64,000 nt of DNA from Marinobacterium iners (GTDB lineage: Bacteria > Pseudomonadota > Gammaproteobacteria > Pseudomonadales > Balneatricaceae): contig NZ_CP022297.1 in assembly GCF_017310015.1 (NCBI RefSeq), positions 1,426,001 to 1,490,000 of the forward strand, given 5' to 3'. The position numbers and the translations under genes are program-made. Positions within the stretch are counted from its first letter, which is position 1, and each line of letters starts with the position of its first letter. The notes beneath the pieces were generated by a model that saw nothing but the letters and a program-made list of their open reading frames with translations, searched no databases and was not told the origin of the DNA. Positions 9,468 through 17,995 of the stretch are shown piece after piece.

Positions 9468-12400
9468 GTGGATTTGGATGCCGTGTTTATGAAACACAGT
9501 GTCCCCATGTACTGGCTGGATCCGAGCAGTGGCGAAATTATAGAAGCAAACCCGGCTGCTGTATCATTTTACGGCTATGAAGCTGCCCTTTTTGAGGGTA
9601 TGAAGATAGATGAAATCAATACACTTAGCCCCAAACAAGTGGCTGAAGAGATGGCCTTGGCAAAGCAGGAGGGTCGTAACTATTTTATTTTCAGGCACCG
9701 TTTGGCAGACGGAGATATACGCACGGTCGAAATACATTCGCATCCATTTAAACGACATGGAAAGCTTTTATTGCTTTCAGTCGTACATGATATTACACCT
9801 GGCCGGAACCTTGATCACGGACTTTGGCATTACAAGCAACGCCTTGAAGAATTGGTAGAAGAACAGACGGCCGACGTTAACCAGCGCAATCGTGTCATTA
9901 TCCTGTTGTTGCTGGCTGGGCTTGCGTTGTCGGTGTTTACGATTGTGGTTTTAACCTATCTGATGCGACAGCGACAAAAGGCAGAAGCGGAAACCCGGCG
10001 TTTCAGATCCATTGCTGAAAGCGCGATGTACGGTAATTTGATTACGGACTTGCGGGGTCATGTACTCTATTGCAATCCTTTCTTTGCCAATATTCATGGC
10101 TATACGGTGCAGGAGCTGAAGGGAAAGCATCTGTCTGTTTTTCATTGCTCTGAGCAGATGCCGGCAGTAGAAACGCTTTTATCCCAACTGAAGCAACAAG
10201 ACTATTTTCCACCGACTGAAGTGTGGCATTACAATCGTAACGGTTATGAGTTCCCGATGCTGATGAGCGGTATTGTGATGCCGAATGACCAGGGGCAGCC
10301 GGCTTATCTCGCTACAGCAGCCATCGATTTAACCGATCATTTCAATGAGCGCCAGCAGGCTGAAAGGTTATTGATCAGTGCCAAGGAAGAGGCAGAAAAC
10401 GCCAGCCGGGTGAAGTCAGAATTTCTTGCCAATATGAGTCACGAGATCCGGACTCCGCTTAATGCCATTATCGGGCTCAGCGAGCTACAGATAGCCGAGT
10501 CTTTGCCAGAGCGGTCACATCATCGTGCACGAGAGATTTACCAGTCAGGCGAGCTATTGCTGGGGATTGTGAATGACCTGTTGGACTTTTCAGAGATAGA
10601 GTCGAAAACATTGGTGATTAAAGCCGATCCTTTCAGGCTTTCGGATGTCATCAGCCAGCTCAATACCCTTTTCGGTCCATTAAGTCGGCAAAAAGGGGTG
10701 GAGTTGTTATTTACGATCCAGCATAACCTGCCTCAGTGGTATACAGGTGATCGAGTACGCCTGACACAGGTGATGACCAACCTGCTGGGTAATGCCGTGA
10801 AGTTTACCGAACAGGGAAAAATTGAGCTGCAGATTGAGGGCGAATGCCTGTCAGACGAGCGTACGAGGCTTGTGTTCAGGGTAAAGGACAGCGGTATTGG
10901 CATGACTCAAGAGCAGCAAAAAAAGCTGTTTCAGGCATTCAGCCAGGCCGACACCTCTATCACGCGCCGTCATGGCGGTGCCGGTTTAGGACTCTCAATC
11001 AGTCAACGCCTGGTTTTGTTGATGGGTGGAGAAAGCATCCATGTAGAAAGCGAAGCAGGTGTCGGCAGCTGCTTCTGCTTTGAGTTATGCCTGCCGATCG
11101 CACAGGTGCAGACATCCTCGGGTGATCAGTCCGAAACCGATCATCTCTGTGATGAGACTGCGCCTGTCGGCGATTTTATAGAGCCCGGCTTATGGAGACC
11201 CGTTAGCCTGTTCAAGAATCAGCGGGTGCTGGTGGTAGAAGACAACCCGGTTAACCAGCAGGTGGTTCAGTCCCAGCTTGAACAGATGGGGCTTGGAGTT
11301 GAGCTGGCCAGTGATGGTGCCGAGGGTGTTGAGCGTGTGCGGCAGGGTGGTGTGGATTTGGTACTAATGGATATCCAGATGCCTGTGATGGATGGTTATG
11401 AAGCGACCAAAGCCATACGCAGCTTTAATCAGGATATACCGGTTGTCGCATTGACGGCAGCAGCCCTGATTGAAGACCGAGACAAGGCACTGAATGCCGG
11501 CATGAATGACCATTTGGGCAAGCCCTTTTCGGGACAGCAACTGTTCAAAATGCTAGAACAGTGGCTTGAGTTGGCACCAATGGTTCAACAGTCAGAGGAG
11601 AGTGCGACGGCGCCGGAACCGCAGCCCGCAGCAGGGCAACCGGTCAGCCCAGCTGCCAAAAACAGGTTGCTCATTGTTGATGATGTTGCCACGAACATCC
11701 GTATTTTGGCCAACCTGCTAAAGGATGAATATACGATTCAGGTGGCCAACAATGGCCAAAAAGCGCTTGAAATAGCGCAAGGCAATCACCCGCCTGACCT
11801 GATCCTCCTGGATATTTTGATGCCCGATATGGACGGCTACGCTGTCTGCCGCGAATTGAAGCAAAAGCCGGAGACCAGCAAAATTCCGGTGATCTTTGTG
11901 AGCGCCCTGGGTGAGGTTGAGGATGAGTCCAGGGGGCTTGCGCTGGGTGCAGTGGATTACATCACCAAGCCCTTTCATGCTCAGGTTGTGAAAGCGCGTG
12001 TGCGTAACCACATGAGCTTGAAGCTCAAAACGGATCTGCTCGAAAACCTTTCGAATTTTGATGGGTTGACGCAATTAGCCAACAGGCGCCGTTTTGATGA
12101 AGTATTACAATCTGAAGCGAGACGTTTGTCACGCAGCGGTAAGCCTTTGGCATTGATCATGCTGGATATCGACTTTTTCAAACCTTTCAATGATAACTAT
12201 GGCCATGGCAAGGGTGATGAATGCTTGATCAAGGTTGCAACAGCTCTGCAGCAGGTAACGCAGCGCCCGGGTGACCTGGTTGCGCGTTATGGTGGTGAAG
12301 AATTTGTGGTCGTTTTGCCGGAAACTGACATCGCCGGTGCCGCCAAAGTTGCTGAAGCGATGCGCCGTGCAGTTGAGAGTTTGAACTATCCGCATGAATA

Positions 12401-12551
12401 TTCATCCATCGCGGATCATGTAACGGTAAGTGTTGGTTATGCGGCGGCAGAGTTGAAACAGGGTCCAGCAGAGGCGCTGTTGGAGCAGGCAGACCACGCA
12501 TTATATCGCGCGAAGAGTGCCGGACGTAATCGTGTAGTCGGTACAAGTTAA
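9468..12551 (+). CDS. Third hybrid kinase-diguanylate cyclase, body of IS-interrupted gene: PAS-TM-PAS-HK-REC x2-GGDEF
   Basis: The remaining frame encodes 1027 residues from a GTG at 9468. This GTG is only the first usable codon after the insertion; no ribosome-binding site precedes it, and the original start was probably ATG 7700. Domains in order are a PAS-like domain meant for the periplasm (about 5-110), one membrane helix (about 141-166) and a cytosolic PAS (175-295). HisKA has NMSHEIRTP with His near 324, then HATPase, receivers at about 585-700 and 733-855, and a GGDEF domain (864-1027) with GGEEF and an RPGD I-site. Without promoter and signal peptide the first PAS would face the cytosol, so the gene is probably silent or mis-sorted. 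Receivers and GGDEF are strikingly similar to the kinase at 4050-7679, pointing to duplication. Confidence 0.85.
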   Translation: MDLDAVFMKHSVPMYWLDPSSGEIIEANPAAVSFYGYEAALFEGMKIDEINTLSPKQVAEEMALAKQEGRNYFIFRHRLADGDIRTVEIHSHPFKRHGKLLLLSVVHDITPGRNLDHGLWHYKQRLEELVEEQTADVNQRNRVIILLLLAGLALSVFTIVVLTYLMRQRQKAEAETRRFRSIAESAMYGNLITDLRGHVLYCNPFFANIHGYTVQELKGKHLSVFHCSEQMPAVETLLSQLKQQDYFPPTEVWHYNRNGYEFPMLMSGIVMPNDQGQPAYLATAAIDLTDHFNERQQAERLLISAKEEAENASRVKSEFLANMSHEIRTPLNAIIGLSELQIAESLPERSHHRAREIYQSGELLLGIVNDLLDFSEIESKTLVIKADPFRLSDVISQLNTLFGPLSRQKGVELLFTIQHNLPQWYTGDRVRLTQVMTNLLGNAVKFTEQGKIELQIEGECLSDERTRLVFRVKDSGIGMTQEQQKKLFQAFSQADTSITRRHGGAGLGLSISQRLVLLMGGESIHVESEAGVGSCFCFELCLPIAQVQTSSGDQSETDHLCDETAPVGDFIEPGLWRPVSLFKNQRVLVVEDNPVNQQVVQSQLEQMGLGVELASDGAEGVERVRQGGVDLVLMDIQMPVMDGYEATKAIRSFNQDIPVVALTAAALIEDRDKALNAGMNDHLGKPFSGQQLFKMLEQWLELAPMVQQSEESATAPEPQPAAGQPVSPAAKNRLLIVDDVATNIRILANLLKDEYTIQVANNGQKALEIAQGNHPPDLILLDILMPDMDGYAVCRELKQKPETSKIPVIFVSALGEVEDESRGLALGAVDYITKPFHAQVVKARVRNHMSLKLKTDLLENLSNFDGLTQLANRRRFDEVLQSEARRLSRSGKPLALIMLDIDFFKPFNDNYGHGKGDECLIKVATALQQVTQRPGDLVARYGGEEFVVVLPETDIAGAAKVAEAMRRAVESLNYPHEYSSIADHVTVSVGYAAAELKQGPAEALLEQADHALYRAKSAGRNRVVGTS

Positions 12552-12635
12552 TCGGCCCGAAATTCCTTTTTACAGCCTGCACACGTCTGCGAGTTCGATC
12601 AAACAATCATGCTCTCCTTCCCTATTGGCTTTTGT

Positions 12636-12650
12636 TGTTATGTTATAACA
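12636..12650 (+). promoter_or_regulatory. Candidate Zur operator upstream of zinc outer-membrane/Znu-like operon
   Basis: TGTTATGTTATAACA, read on the other strand as TGTTATAACATAACA, fits the gammaproteobacterial Zur core TGTTATA-NN-ATAACA exactly and is palindromic. It ends 51 bp before the ATG at 12702. The downstream genes are zinc-uptake genes, which supports repression by zinc-loaded Zur. Confidence 0.75.
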
Positions 12651-12701
12651 AAGGTTATAGTATACACATCCCTTTCTCCAACGTACTAAAGCTGTAAAAC
12701 C

Positions 12702-13853
12702 ATGAAAATGAAATCAACTTTACTTCGCACATTGCCCTTGGCTGTATTCGTGGCCGGTACCGCTCAGGCGGAGCTGTCGGCCCCCGATATCAGCCTCACG
12801 ATTGATGCCTATCACAAGTCTACGGATACGGCTTTGGGTGGCCGTACAGAAGGCTGGGGGCTGAGCCATACGGAGCTGGCGCTCAAGCAACAGTTTGGTA
12901 ACCTGATGAGCGGCAAACTGACCGCCGTTATGGAAGCCAATGAGGAGGAAACCGATTTCAGTATTGAAGAAGCCTACCTGCAGACGCTGTCATTGCCGGC
13001 AGGAATGACGCTGCGGGGTGGCCGCTTTCTGTCGGATATCGGCTATCTGAATGGTCAGCATCCGCATGCTGACAGTTTTGTTGAGCGCCCGCTGCTGTAT
13101 CGCGCCTTTTTGGGTGGTCACTATTACGACGACGGTCTTGGGTTGAGCCTGGTTATGCCCACGGATCTTTACTGGCGCATCAGTGCCGAGGCATTTGATG
13201 GCGACCAGCTGAGTGAAACCGATAGTGGTCGTACGGTGGGAACCTGGGCTCTGTCGACCAGCCTGGGCGGTGATTTGAGTGATTCTCAAAGCTGGCAGGC
13301 CGGCTTCAGCTACCTGCGTAACCGCACACTGGAAGCGGGTGAGCATGATGAACATGACCACCACGACCATCACGACCATGAAGAAGAAGGGCATGGTCAC
13401 AGCCATGGTGCCGAATATACCGGCAAGCATATGTACCTGGCCGATTTGGTGTGGAAATGGGCGCCTCAGGGCAATAATCGCAACCAGCAGCTGACACTTT
13501 CAGCCGAATATGCTCGCGTCACCGACCCGAATGAATATGCCAACAGTAAGGAGTATCACGAGGGCTGGTACGGTTCGGCGGTGTATCGCTTTGCACCTCA
13601 GTGGAGTGCAGGGCTGCGTCATGGACGCCTGGATGTACAGATGGGGCATGATGATCACTTCCATGAAGGTGCGCTGGAAGAGACTGCTGTGATGCTGGCC
13701 TGGAATCCGAGCCACACCCAGACACTTCGACTGCAGTACACTCATCAAAATGTACGTCAGGACTGGGATGATACCTTTGATGCGGCAGCTGATGATGTCC
13801 TGACGCTGCAGTACATCATCAGCTTTGGTGCTCATGATGCGCATTCGTTCTAG
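12702..13853 (+). CDS. Zinc-regulated outer-membrane porin-like protein with His-rich loop
   Basis: This 383-residue protein begins with a signal peptide ending near AQAELS (residue 23) and has alternating hydrophobic/aromatic strands typical of outer-membrane beta barrels. A loop at about residues 214-236 is very rich in His, Asp and Glu (HDEHDHHDHHDHEEEGHG), suited to capturing zinc at the cell surface. The C-terminus ends with Phe, as is usual for barrel proteins recognised by BamA. It is the first gene of an operon behind a Zur-type box and overlaps the ZnuA-like gene. No TonB box or plug domain is evident, so a porin-like zinc channel is the more likely role. Substrate assignment is inferred from context and the His loop. 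Confidence 0.8.
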   Translation: MKMKSTLLRTLPLAVFVAGTAQAELSAPDISLTIDAYHKSTDTALGGRTEGWGLSHTELALKQQFGNLMSGKLTAVMEANEEETDFSIEEAYLQTLSLPAGMTLRGGRFLSDIGYLNGQHPHADSFVERPLLYRAFLGGHYYDDGLGLSLVMPTDLYWRISAEAFDGDQLSETDSGRTVGTWALSTSLGGDLSDSQSWQAGFSYLRNRTLEAGEHDEHDHHDHHDHEEEGHGHSHGAEYTGKHMYLADLVWKWAPQGNNRNQQLTLSAEYARVTDPNEYANSKEYHEGWYGSAVYRFAPQWSAGLRHGRLDVQMGHDDHFHEGALEETAVMLAWNPSHTQTLRLQYTHQNVRQDWDDTFDAAADDVLTLQYIISFGAHDAHSF

Positions 13854-14745
13854 TCTGACCGGCCTTGCGCTGGTGGCGGCATTACTGCCGCTGCCAGCTC
13901 AGGCACTTGAGATCTTTGCCTGTGAGCCCGAGTGGGCAGCACTGGCTCAAGCACTGGCGCCGGAGGCGCGTATCAGCAGTGCAACCCATGCCTATCAGGA
14001 TCCGCACTATATCGAAGCGCGGCCGAGCCTGATCGCCCGGTTGCGCCGTGCGGATCTGGCCATCTGCAGTGGTGCCTCGCTCGAAGCCGGCTGGCTGCCG
14101 GCGCTGCAGCAGCGAGCTGCCAACCCAAAGGTACAGCCGGGACGTGCGGGAATGCTGTTTGCGGCTGAACATGTCGAAACGCTTGATCAGCTCGATCATG
14201 TCCCCTTCGGTGCCGGTGACGTGCACCCGGAGGGCAATCCGCACCTGCACCTTGATCCGGAGCGAATCCGGCAGGTGGCGGCGGTGCTGAGTGAGCGTCT
14301 GGGCCGGGCTGATCCTGAGCAGGCCGTCCGGTACCGTGCGGCCTACCTGCGTTGGTCCCTGAGCTGGCAGCAGCGCATGAATCAATGGCGTGAACGTGCG
14401 GAGCCGCTGCGCGGTCGTACGCTTGTGGTTCAACACAGTACCTTCGATTACTTCTGGCGTTGGCTGGGATTGGAGGTGGTGGCCGATCTGGAACCCAAGC
14501 CGGGTGTGCCACCGACTCCGGGTCATTTGGCATCACTGGTCGAGGATGTGAAGGCAGAACAACCGCTGGCCATTGTGCACAGCTGGTATCAGGACCCGCA
14601 AAGTGCTCAGTGGCTTGCCCAAAAAACCGGACTGCCGGTGTTGGCACTGCCGTCCACAACCGCGCCAGAGCAGGGGATAGAACGGCTGGATCAGTTGTTC
14701 GATCATCTGCTGGCGCAGCTGCTGGAGCAGGTTGATGCTGGCTGA
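13834..14745 (+). CDS. ZnuA-like zinc ABC transporter substrate-binding protein
   Basis: This periplasmic metal-binding protein is about 303 residues long and belongs to the cluster A-I (ZnuA/TroA) family. It has a signal peptide ending around AQALEIFACEPEW. Likely ligand positions include THAYQDPHYIEARPS, GNPHLHLDPERI and VVQHSTFDYFW, and a late Asp/Glu segment. The long His/Asp-rich loop of classical ZnuA is missing; the outer-membrane protein next door carries one instead. ATG 13834 (or 13837) is preferred to upstream codons because it lines up with the signal peptide. The gene overlaps the end of the outer-membrane gene by about 20 bp and the following permease gene by about 11 bp, a compact operon. 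Confidence 0.85.
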   Translation: MMRIRSSLTGLALVAALLPLPAQALEIFACEPEWAALAQALAPEARISSATHAYQDPHYIEARPSLIARLRRADLAICSGASLEAGWLPALQQRAANPKVQPGRAGMLFAAEHVETLDQLDHVPFGAGDVHPEGNPHLHLDPERIRQVAAVLSERLGRADPEQAVRYRAAYLRWSLSWQQRMNQWRERAEPLRGRTLVVQHSTFDYFWRWLGLEVVADLEPKPGVPPTPGHLASLVEDVKAEQPLAIVHSWYQDPQSAQWLAQKTGLPVLALPSTTAPEQGIERLDQLFDHLLAQLLEQVDAG

Positions 14746-15514
14746 AGTTGGACTGTTACTGGTTCCGTTGGCGGCAGGGCTGCTGGTACTGTTGACGCAT
14801 CTGCCGCTGGGCGAGCAGGTGCTCAAACGTGGCATTCTGTTTATCGATCTGGCGGTGGCTCAATTGGCTGCGCTGGGAGCCTTGTTGGCGCAGCAAGGGT
14901 GGCCGGATGTGCCATGGGCCGCGCTGGCGGGTGGCACTTTGCTGGCAGTGCTGGGAGCCGGTCTTGTGGGCTGGCTGGCCGCGCGGTATCCAGCTCAGCG
15001 TGAGGCGGTTATCGGGTTGCTCTATGCCGGGGCCGCCTGCTCGCTGCTGTTGTTGCTGGCATCCGATCCCCATGCGGGGCATCAACTGGCCCGCAGCCTT
15101 AACGGTGATATTCTTTGGGTCAGTTGGAATGACCTGTTGCCGCTGGCGCTGCTGACTGTCGCTTTCTGGACTGTACAGTGGCGGTACTCAAACTGGCTCG
15201 GTGCTGCAGGGTTCTATCCCTGTTTTGCGCTGCTGGTCAGCTTCTCGGTGCCGCTGTTGGGCGTTTATCTGGTGTTCGTGACGCTGATTGCACCGGCGCT
15301 GGTGGCGCAACTGGCGGGTGGTCGCAGCGCTGCGCTGCTGTGCGGTTGTGCTGGCTACCCGCTGGGGCTCGGCCTGGCGTGGCAGCTTGACTGGCCGGCG
15401 GGCGCCACTCTGGTGCTCAGCCTGTTGCTGGCAAGTGTGATCTGGGTGGTACTGTTTGGCCTGAGAGCAGGTTACTCTTCAGGCCAGTCTTCCGCATCAT
15501 CCGGCAGTTCATAG
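14735..15514 (+). CDS. ZnuB-like metal ABC transporter permease
   Basis: This 259-residue integral membrane protein of the ABC-3 family has roughly seven to eight hydrophobic segments and should form the zinc channel for the ZnuA-like protein. It starts inside the znuA-like gene. No ZnuC-type ATPase gene follows: the next genes are on the opposite strand. The permease must therefore borrow an ATPase encoded elsewhere, or possibly the ATPase of the convergent zinc operon. The last 43 bp overlap the end of the opposing DUF3299 gene. Family membership is clear; zinc specificity is inferred from context and the Zur-type box upstream of the operon. Confidence 0.82.
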   Translation: MLAEVGLLLVPLAAGLLVLLTHLPLGEQVLKRGILFIDLAVAQLAALGALLAQQGWPDVPWAALAGGTLLAVLGAGLVGWLAARYPAQREAVIGLLYAGAACSLLLLLASDPHAGHQLARSLNGDILWVSWNDLLPLALLTVAFWTVQWRYSNWLGAAGFYPCFALLVSFSVPLLGVYLVFVTLIAPALVAQLAGGRSAALLCGCAGYPLGLGLAWQLDWPAGATLVLSLLLASVIWVVLFGLRAGYSSGQSSASSGSS

Positions 15515-16044
15515 GGTTGGATGCGGTAGGCTTCCAGTCGGTAGCCTGCCGTTCCCATCTCATGGCTGAACACTTCAGTCGTCAGCCGGCCGCTGATCAG
15601 CACCGCATCGTACAGGCTTTCAACCCGTGTGCCGGGCTGGTAGTGCACGTCGATAATCTGGTTGGAAGGCGGTGGCGGCACATGAATACAGGCGCCGAAA
15701 TAGGGCACCAGAAAAAAGCGATCGACTACGTCACCCACCCCTTCAAGTGGTACCACAAAGCCTGGAATGCTCACCATGCGGCCATCCATCGACTCCACGA
15801 CTGGGGCTGAAGCCAGTGTCTGCATCATCTGGTCCATGATCTGCTGCGCTTTCGGGCTGTAATCGTCCAATGCATCCAGCTCGGGGCTATTGAATAGCTC
15901 TTCAAGTGAGAGGCCATAGTCTTCCGGCATCAAATCATCCCAGCGTATCTCGGCCGCGGTTTCGCCATTGACGATGATCTCGTCATTGGCCTGCAGTGGC
16001 TGCAACAGCGAAAGGCCCAGTATCAGAGTAGTCAGTACACGCAT
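15472..16044 (-). CDS. DUF3299 periplasmic protein of Zrg-type zinc uptake cluster
   Basis: This 190-residue secreted protein has a signal peptide ending near LLQPLQA. Its central segment, GFVVPLEGVGDVVDRFFLVPYFGACIH followed by VPPPPSNQ, is the hallmark of DUF3299 and contains a Cys-x-His pair. The start at 16044 is chosen because GGAG lies just upstream and the signal peptide begins there; longer frames upstream overlap the permease. DUF3299 proteins are found in the ZrgABCDE zinc importer of Vibrio cholerae, and the neighbours here match that cluster. Its molecular job is not established. It is last in the operon and overlaps the convergent permease gene. Confidence 0.78.
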   Translation of the reverse strand: MRVLTTLILGLSLLQPLQANDEIIVNGETAAEIRWDDLMPEDYGLSLEELFNSPELDALDDYSPKAQQIMDQMMQTLASAPVVESMDGRMVSIPGFVVPLEGVGDVVDRFFLVPYFGACIHVPPPPSNQIIDVHYQPGTRVESLYDAVLISGRLTTEVFSHEMGTAGYRLEAYRIQPYELPDDAEDWPEE

Positions 16045-16055
16045 TGAGTTCTCCA

Positions 16056-17312
16056 TCAGTTGCGCCGGATCAGACTGTTGGCCAGTGCCATGCGGTAGGC
16101 CATGAGGGCCGGTATCAGTCCGCTGAGCACTCCCAGCAGCAGGATGATACCACCAAGTGCCCATTGCTCGGGTGACAGCTTTGCAGGTACTAGCCGCAGG
16201 CCAAACAGATCCAGCAGAGGCTGTTGCAGCAGTGTCATCCCGCCCCAAAGCAATAACAGCCCCAGCAACAGGCCACTGAGAGTCAGCAGCAGGCTTTCAG
16301 TCATCAGCAGGCTGGCGATGCGCAAGGGGGATGCCCCCAATGCCCGCAGTACGGCAATCTCATGTCGGCGCTGCTGCATACCACTGAGCAATACGGCCAG
16401 CATGCCACACAGGCCGATCAGCAGTGCAGCACCGGACACGGCCAGCAATGCTTTTTCGGCCACGCTGACCACTTGCCACAGCTCCTGCAGCGCCACGCCA
16501 GGCAAAACGGCAGTGAGGGGATCGTCCCGTCGGTTGTTCAGTTCGCGCTGCAGATGGAAGGTCTGCAGGCGAGATTCAAGGCCCACCAGAACAGCCGTAA
16601 CTTCTCGGGGTGTCAGGTCGCGCTTGCGGGCCTGCTCGGGCGTGACCTGCATACCCGGCAGGGGAATGCCGGCACGCCAGCCGAGATGAACAGCCTCCAG
16701 CCCCTCAAGTGATACCAGCAGGGCCCGATCCAGTGGTGTGCCGGTGGCGGTCAGAATGCCGCTGACCTTGAAGGGCAGATTGTCGTGACGCTTGAAACTG
16801 GTGTTGCCGGCACCGTGTGCGATCACCAGGCGATCATCAAGGTTGTAGCCCAGCTCGCGTGCCACCTCGGCACCGATTACTACCGAGAACAGGTCATTCA
16901 GCGGGCCACCCTGAGCGAACTCAAGCGGTTGTTTGGCGCCGTAGCGGTAATGTTCAAACAGGCTGTTGTGAGTGCCCACAACACGATAGCCGCGATGTGA
17001 GTCGCCCAGTGACAGCGGGACTGTCCAGGCGATGCGCGGGTCATCATTCAGGGCTTCGTAGCTGCTCCAGCGGATATTGCTGGTCGCTGAGCCAATATGA
17101 AACACGGAATAGAGCAGCAGTTGTACCGGCCCGGAGCGAGCACCGACAATCAAATCGGTACCAGAGACCGTATCGAAAAAACTCAAACGGCTTTGTTCGC
17201 GAATCTGCTGTACACCCAGCAACAGAGCAGTGCTTAGCGCCAGAGTGAACAGTGTCAGCAGTGCGCTGGCACGGCGGCTGGCCAGACTGCGCAGTGCAAG
17301 TCGGATCAGCAT
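16056..17312 (-). CDS. FtsX/MacB-type ABC transporter permease of Zrg-type zinc cluster
   Basis: This 418-residue membrane protein has one N-terminal helix, a large extracytoplasmic MacB_PCD-like domain (about 40-260) and three C-terminal helices in the FtsX domain (about 285-410, including the segment ISGMQQRRHEIAVLRALGAS-like ExxVLRALGAS). Such permeases pair with LolD/MacB-type ATPases. It overlaps the ATPase gene by 7 bp and is 11 bp from the DUF3299 gene. The co-located DUF2796 protein and Zur-type box point to a zinc role as in ZrgABCDE. Without those neighbours it would be called only a LolC/MacB-like permease. Confidence 0.82.
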   Translation of the reverse strand: MLIRLALRSLASRRASALLTLFTLALSTALLLGVQQIREQSRLSFFDTVSGTDLIVGARSGPVQLLLYSVFHIGSATSNIRWSSYEALNDDPRIAWTVPLSLGDSHRGYRVVGTHNSLFEHYRYGAKQPLEFAQGGPLNDLFSVVIGAEVARELGYNLDDRLVIAHGAGNTSFKRHDNLPFKVSGILTATGTPLDRALLVSLEGLEAVHLGWRAGIPLPGMQVTPEQARKRDLTPREVTAVLVGLESRLQTFHLQRELNNRRDDPLTAVLPGVALQELWQVVSVAEKALLAVSGAALLIGLCGMLAVLLSGMQQRRHEIAVLRALGASPLRIASLLMTESLLLTLSGLLLGLLLLWGGMTLLQQPLLDLFGLRLVPAKLSPEQWALGGIILLLGVLSGLIPALMAYRMALANSLIRRN

Positions 17313-17995
17313 GAGCCGGCTCCTTCCAGTGTAAGGTGGCGTGAGAAATACTCAGACAGCGCAGGGTCATGGCTGACCAGCAACAGGGTGGTCTCACTCT
17401 GAGCCAGCTCATCGAGCAGCAGCTGCATGAAGCGGTCGCGGCTGGCGCCATCCAGTGCCGAGGTGGGTTCATCGGCGATGATCAGATCGGGTGAGCCGAT
17501 CAGAGCCCGCGCCGCGGCAACACGCTGCTGCTGGCCAATGGACAGTTCTGCCACGGCGCGGCGATCAAACAGCTCCGTTGGCAGTTGCAGCTGTGCCAGC
17601 AGGCGCTTCGCTTCCGCTTCTACACTGCCGCTGCGCTGGATTGCCGCCGAGCGGCGTTTTGCGGAGAGGGAGCAGGGCAGGCTGACGTTATCGGTCAGGT
17701 TCAGGTAGGGCAGCAGGTTGAATTGCTGGAACAGTACGCCGATCCGATCGGCACGCAAGCGATCGCGGCGGCGCTCGGACAGTCGTCCCAGCGCGTGTTC
17801 GGCAACCCTGATTTCGCCTTCAAAGCCGGTCAAGACACCCGCAAGCAGGTTCAGCAGGGTGCTTTTGCCACTGCCGGATGGGCCCTGAATGAACAGGTGC
17901 TCACCGGCTGCCAATTGCAGTTGCGGAATCTCCAACACCGGCGCTTGTCCGGGCCAGGCAAAACGCAGGTTGTCGATACTGATGATCGGTTTCAT
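17306..17995 (-). CDS. LolD/MacB-type ABC ATPase of Zrg-type zinc cluster
   Basis: This 229-residue ATP-binding subunit has Walker A GPSGSGKST (about 39-47), signature LSIGQQQRVAAARAL, Walker B LIIADEPTSAL, and a switch His in LLVSHD. It overlaps the permease gene by 7 bp and the DUF2796 gene by 4 bp, so all four genes are one transcription unit. It would power the FtsX-like permease. Whether it can also serve the orphan ZnuB-like permease of the facing operon is open, but the two permease families normally use different ATPases. Confidence 0.85.
   Translation of the reverse strand: MKPIISIDNLRFAWPGQAPVLEIPQLQLAAGEHLFIQGPSGSGKSTLLNLLAGVLTGFEGEIRVAEHALGRLSERRRDRLRADRIGVLFQQFNLLPYLNLTDNVSLPCSLSAKRRSAAIQRSGSVEAEAKRLLAQLQLPTELFDRRAVAELSIGQQQRVAAARALIGSPDLIIADEPTSALDGASRDRFMQLLLDELAQSETTLLLVSHDPALSEYFSRHLTLEGAGSC

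Noticed and set aside
13342..13410. Repeated CAC/GAC-rich tract as a possible tandem repeat array
   Set aside because: It is the coding sequence of the His/Asp-rich metal loop of the outer-membrane protein, in frame and not a true DNA repeat.
15517..15810. Plus-strand open frame after znuB as a possible ZnuC fragment
   Set aside because: No Walker or signature motif; it is antisense to the DUF3299 gene.
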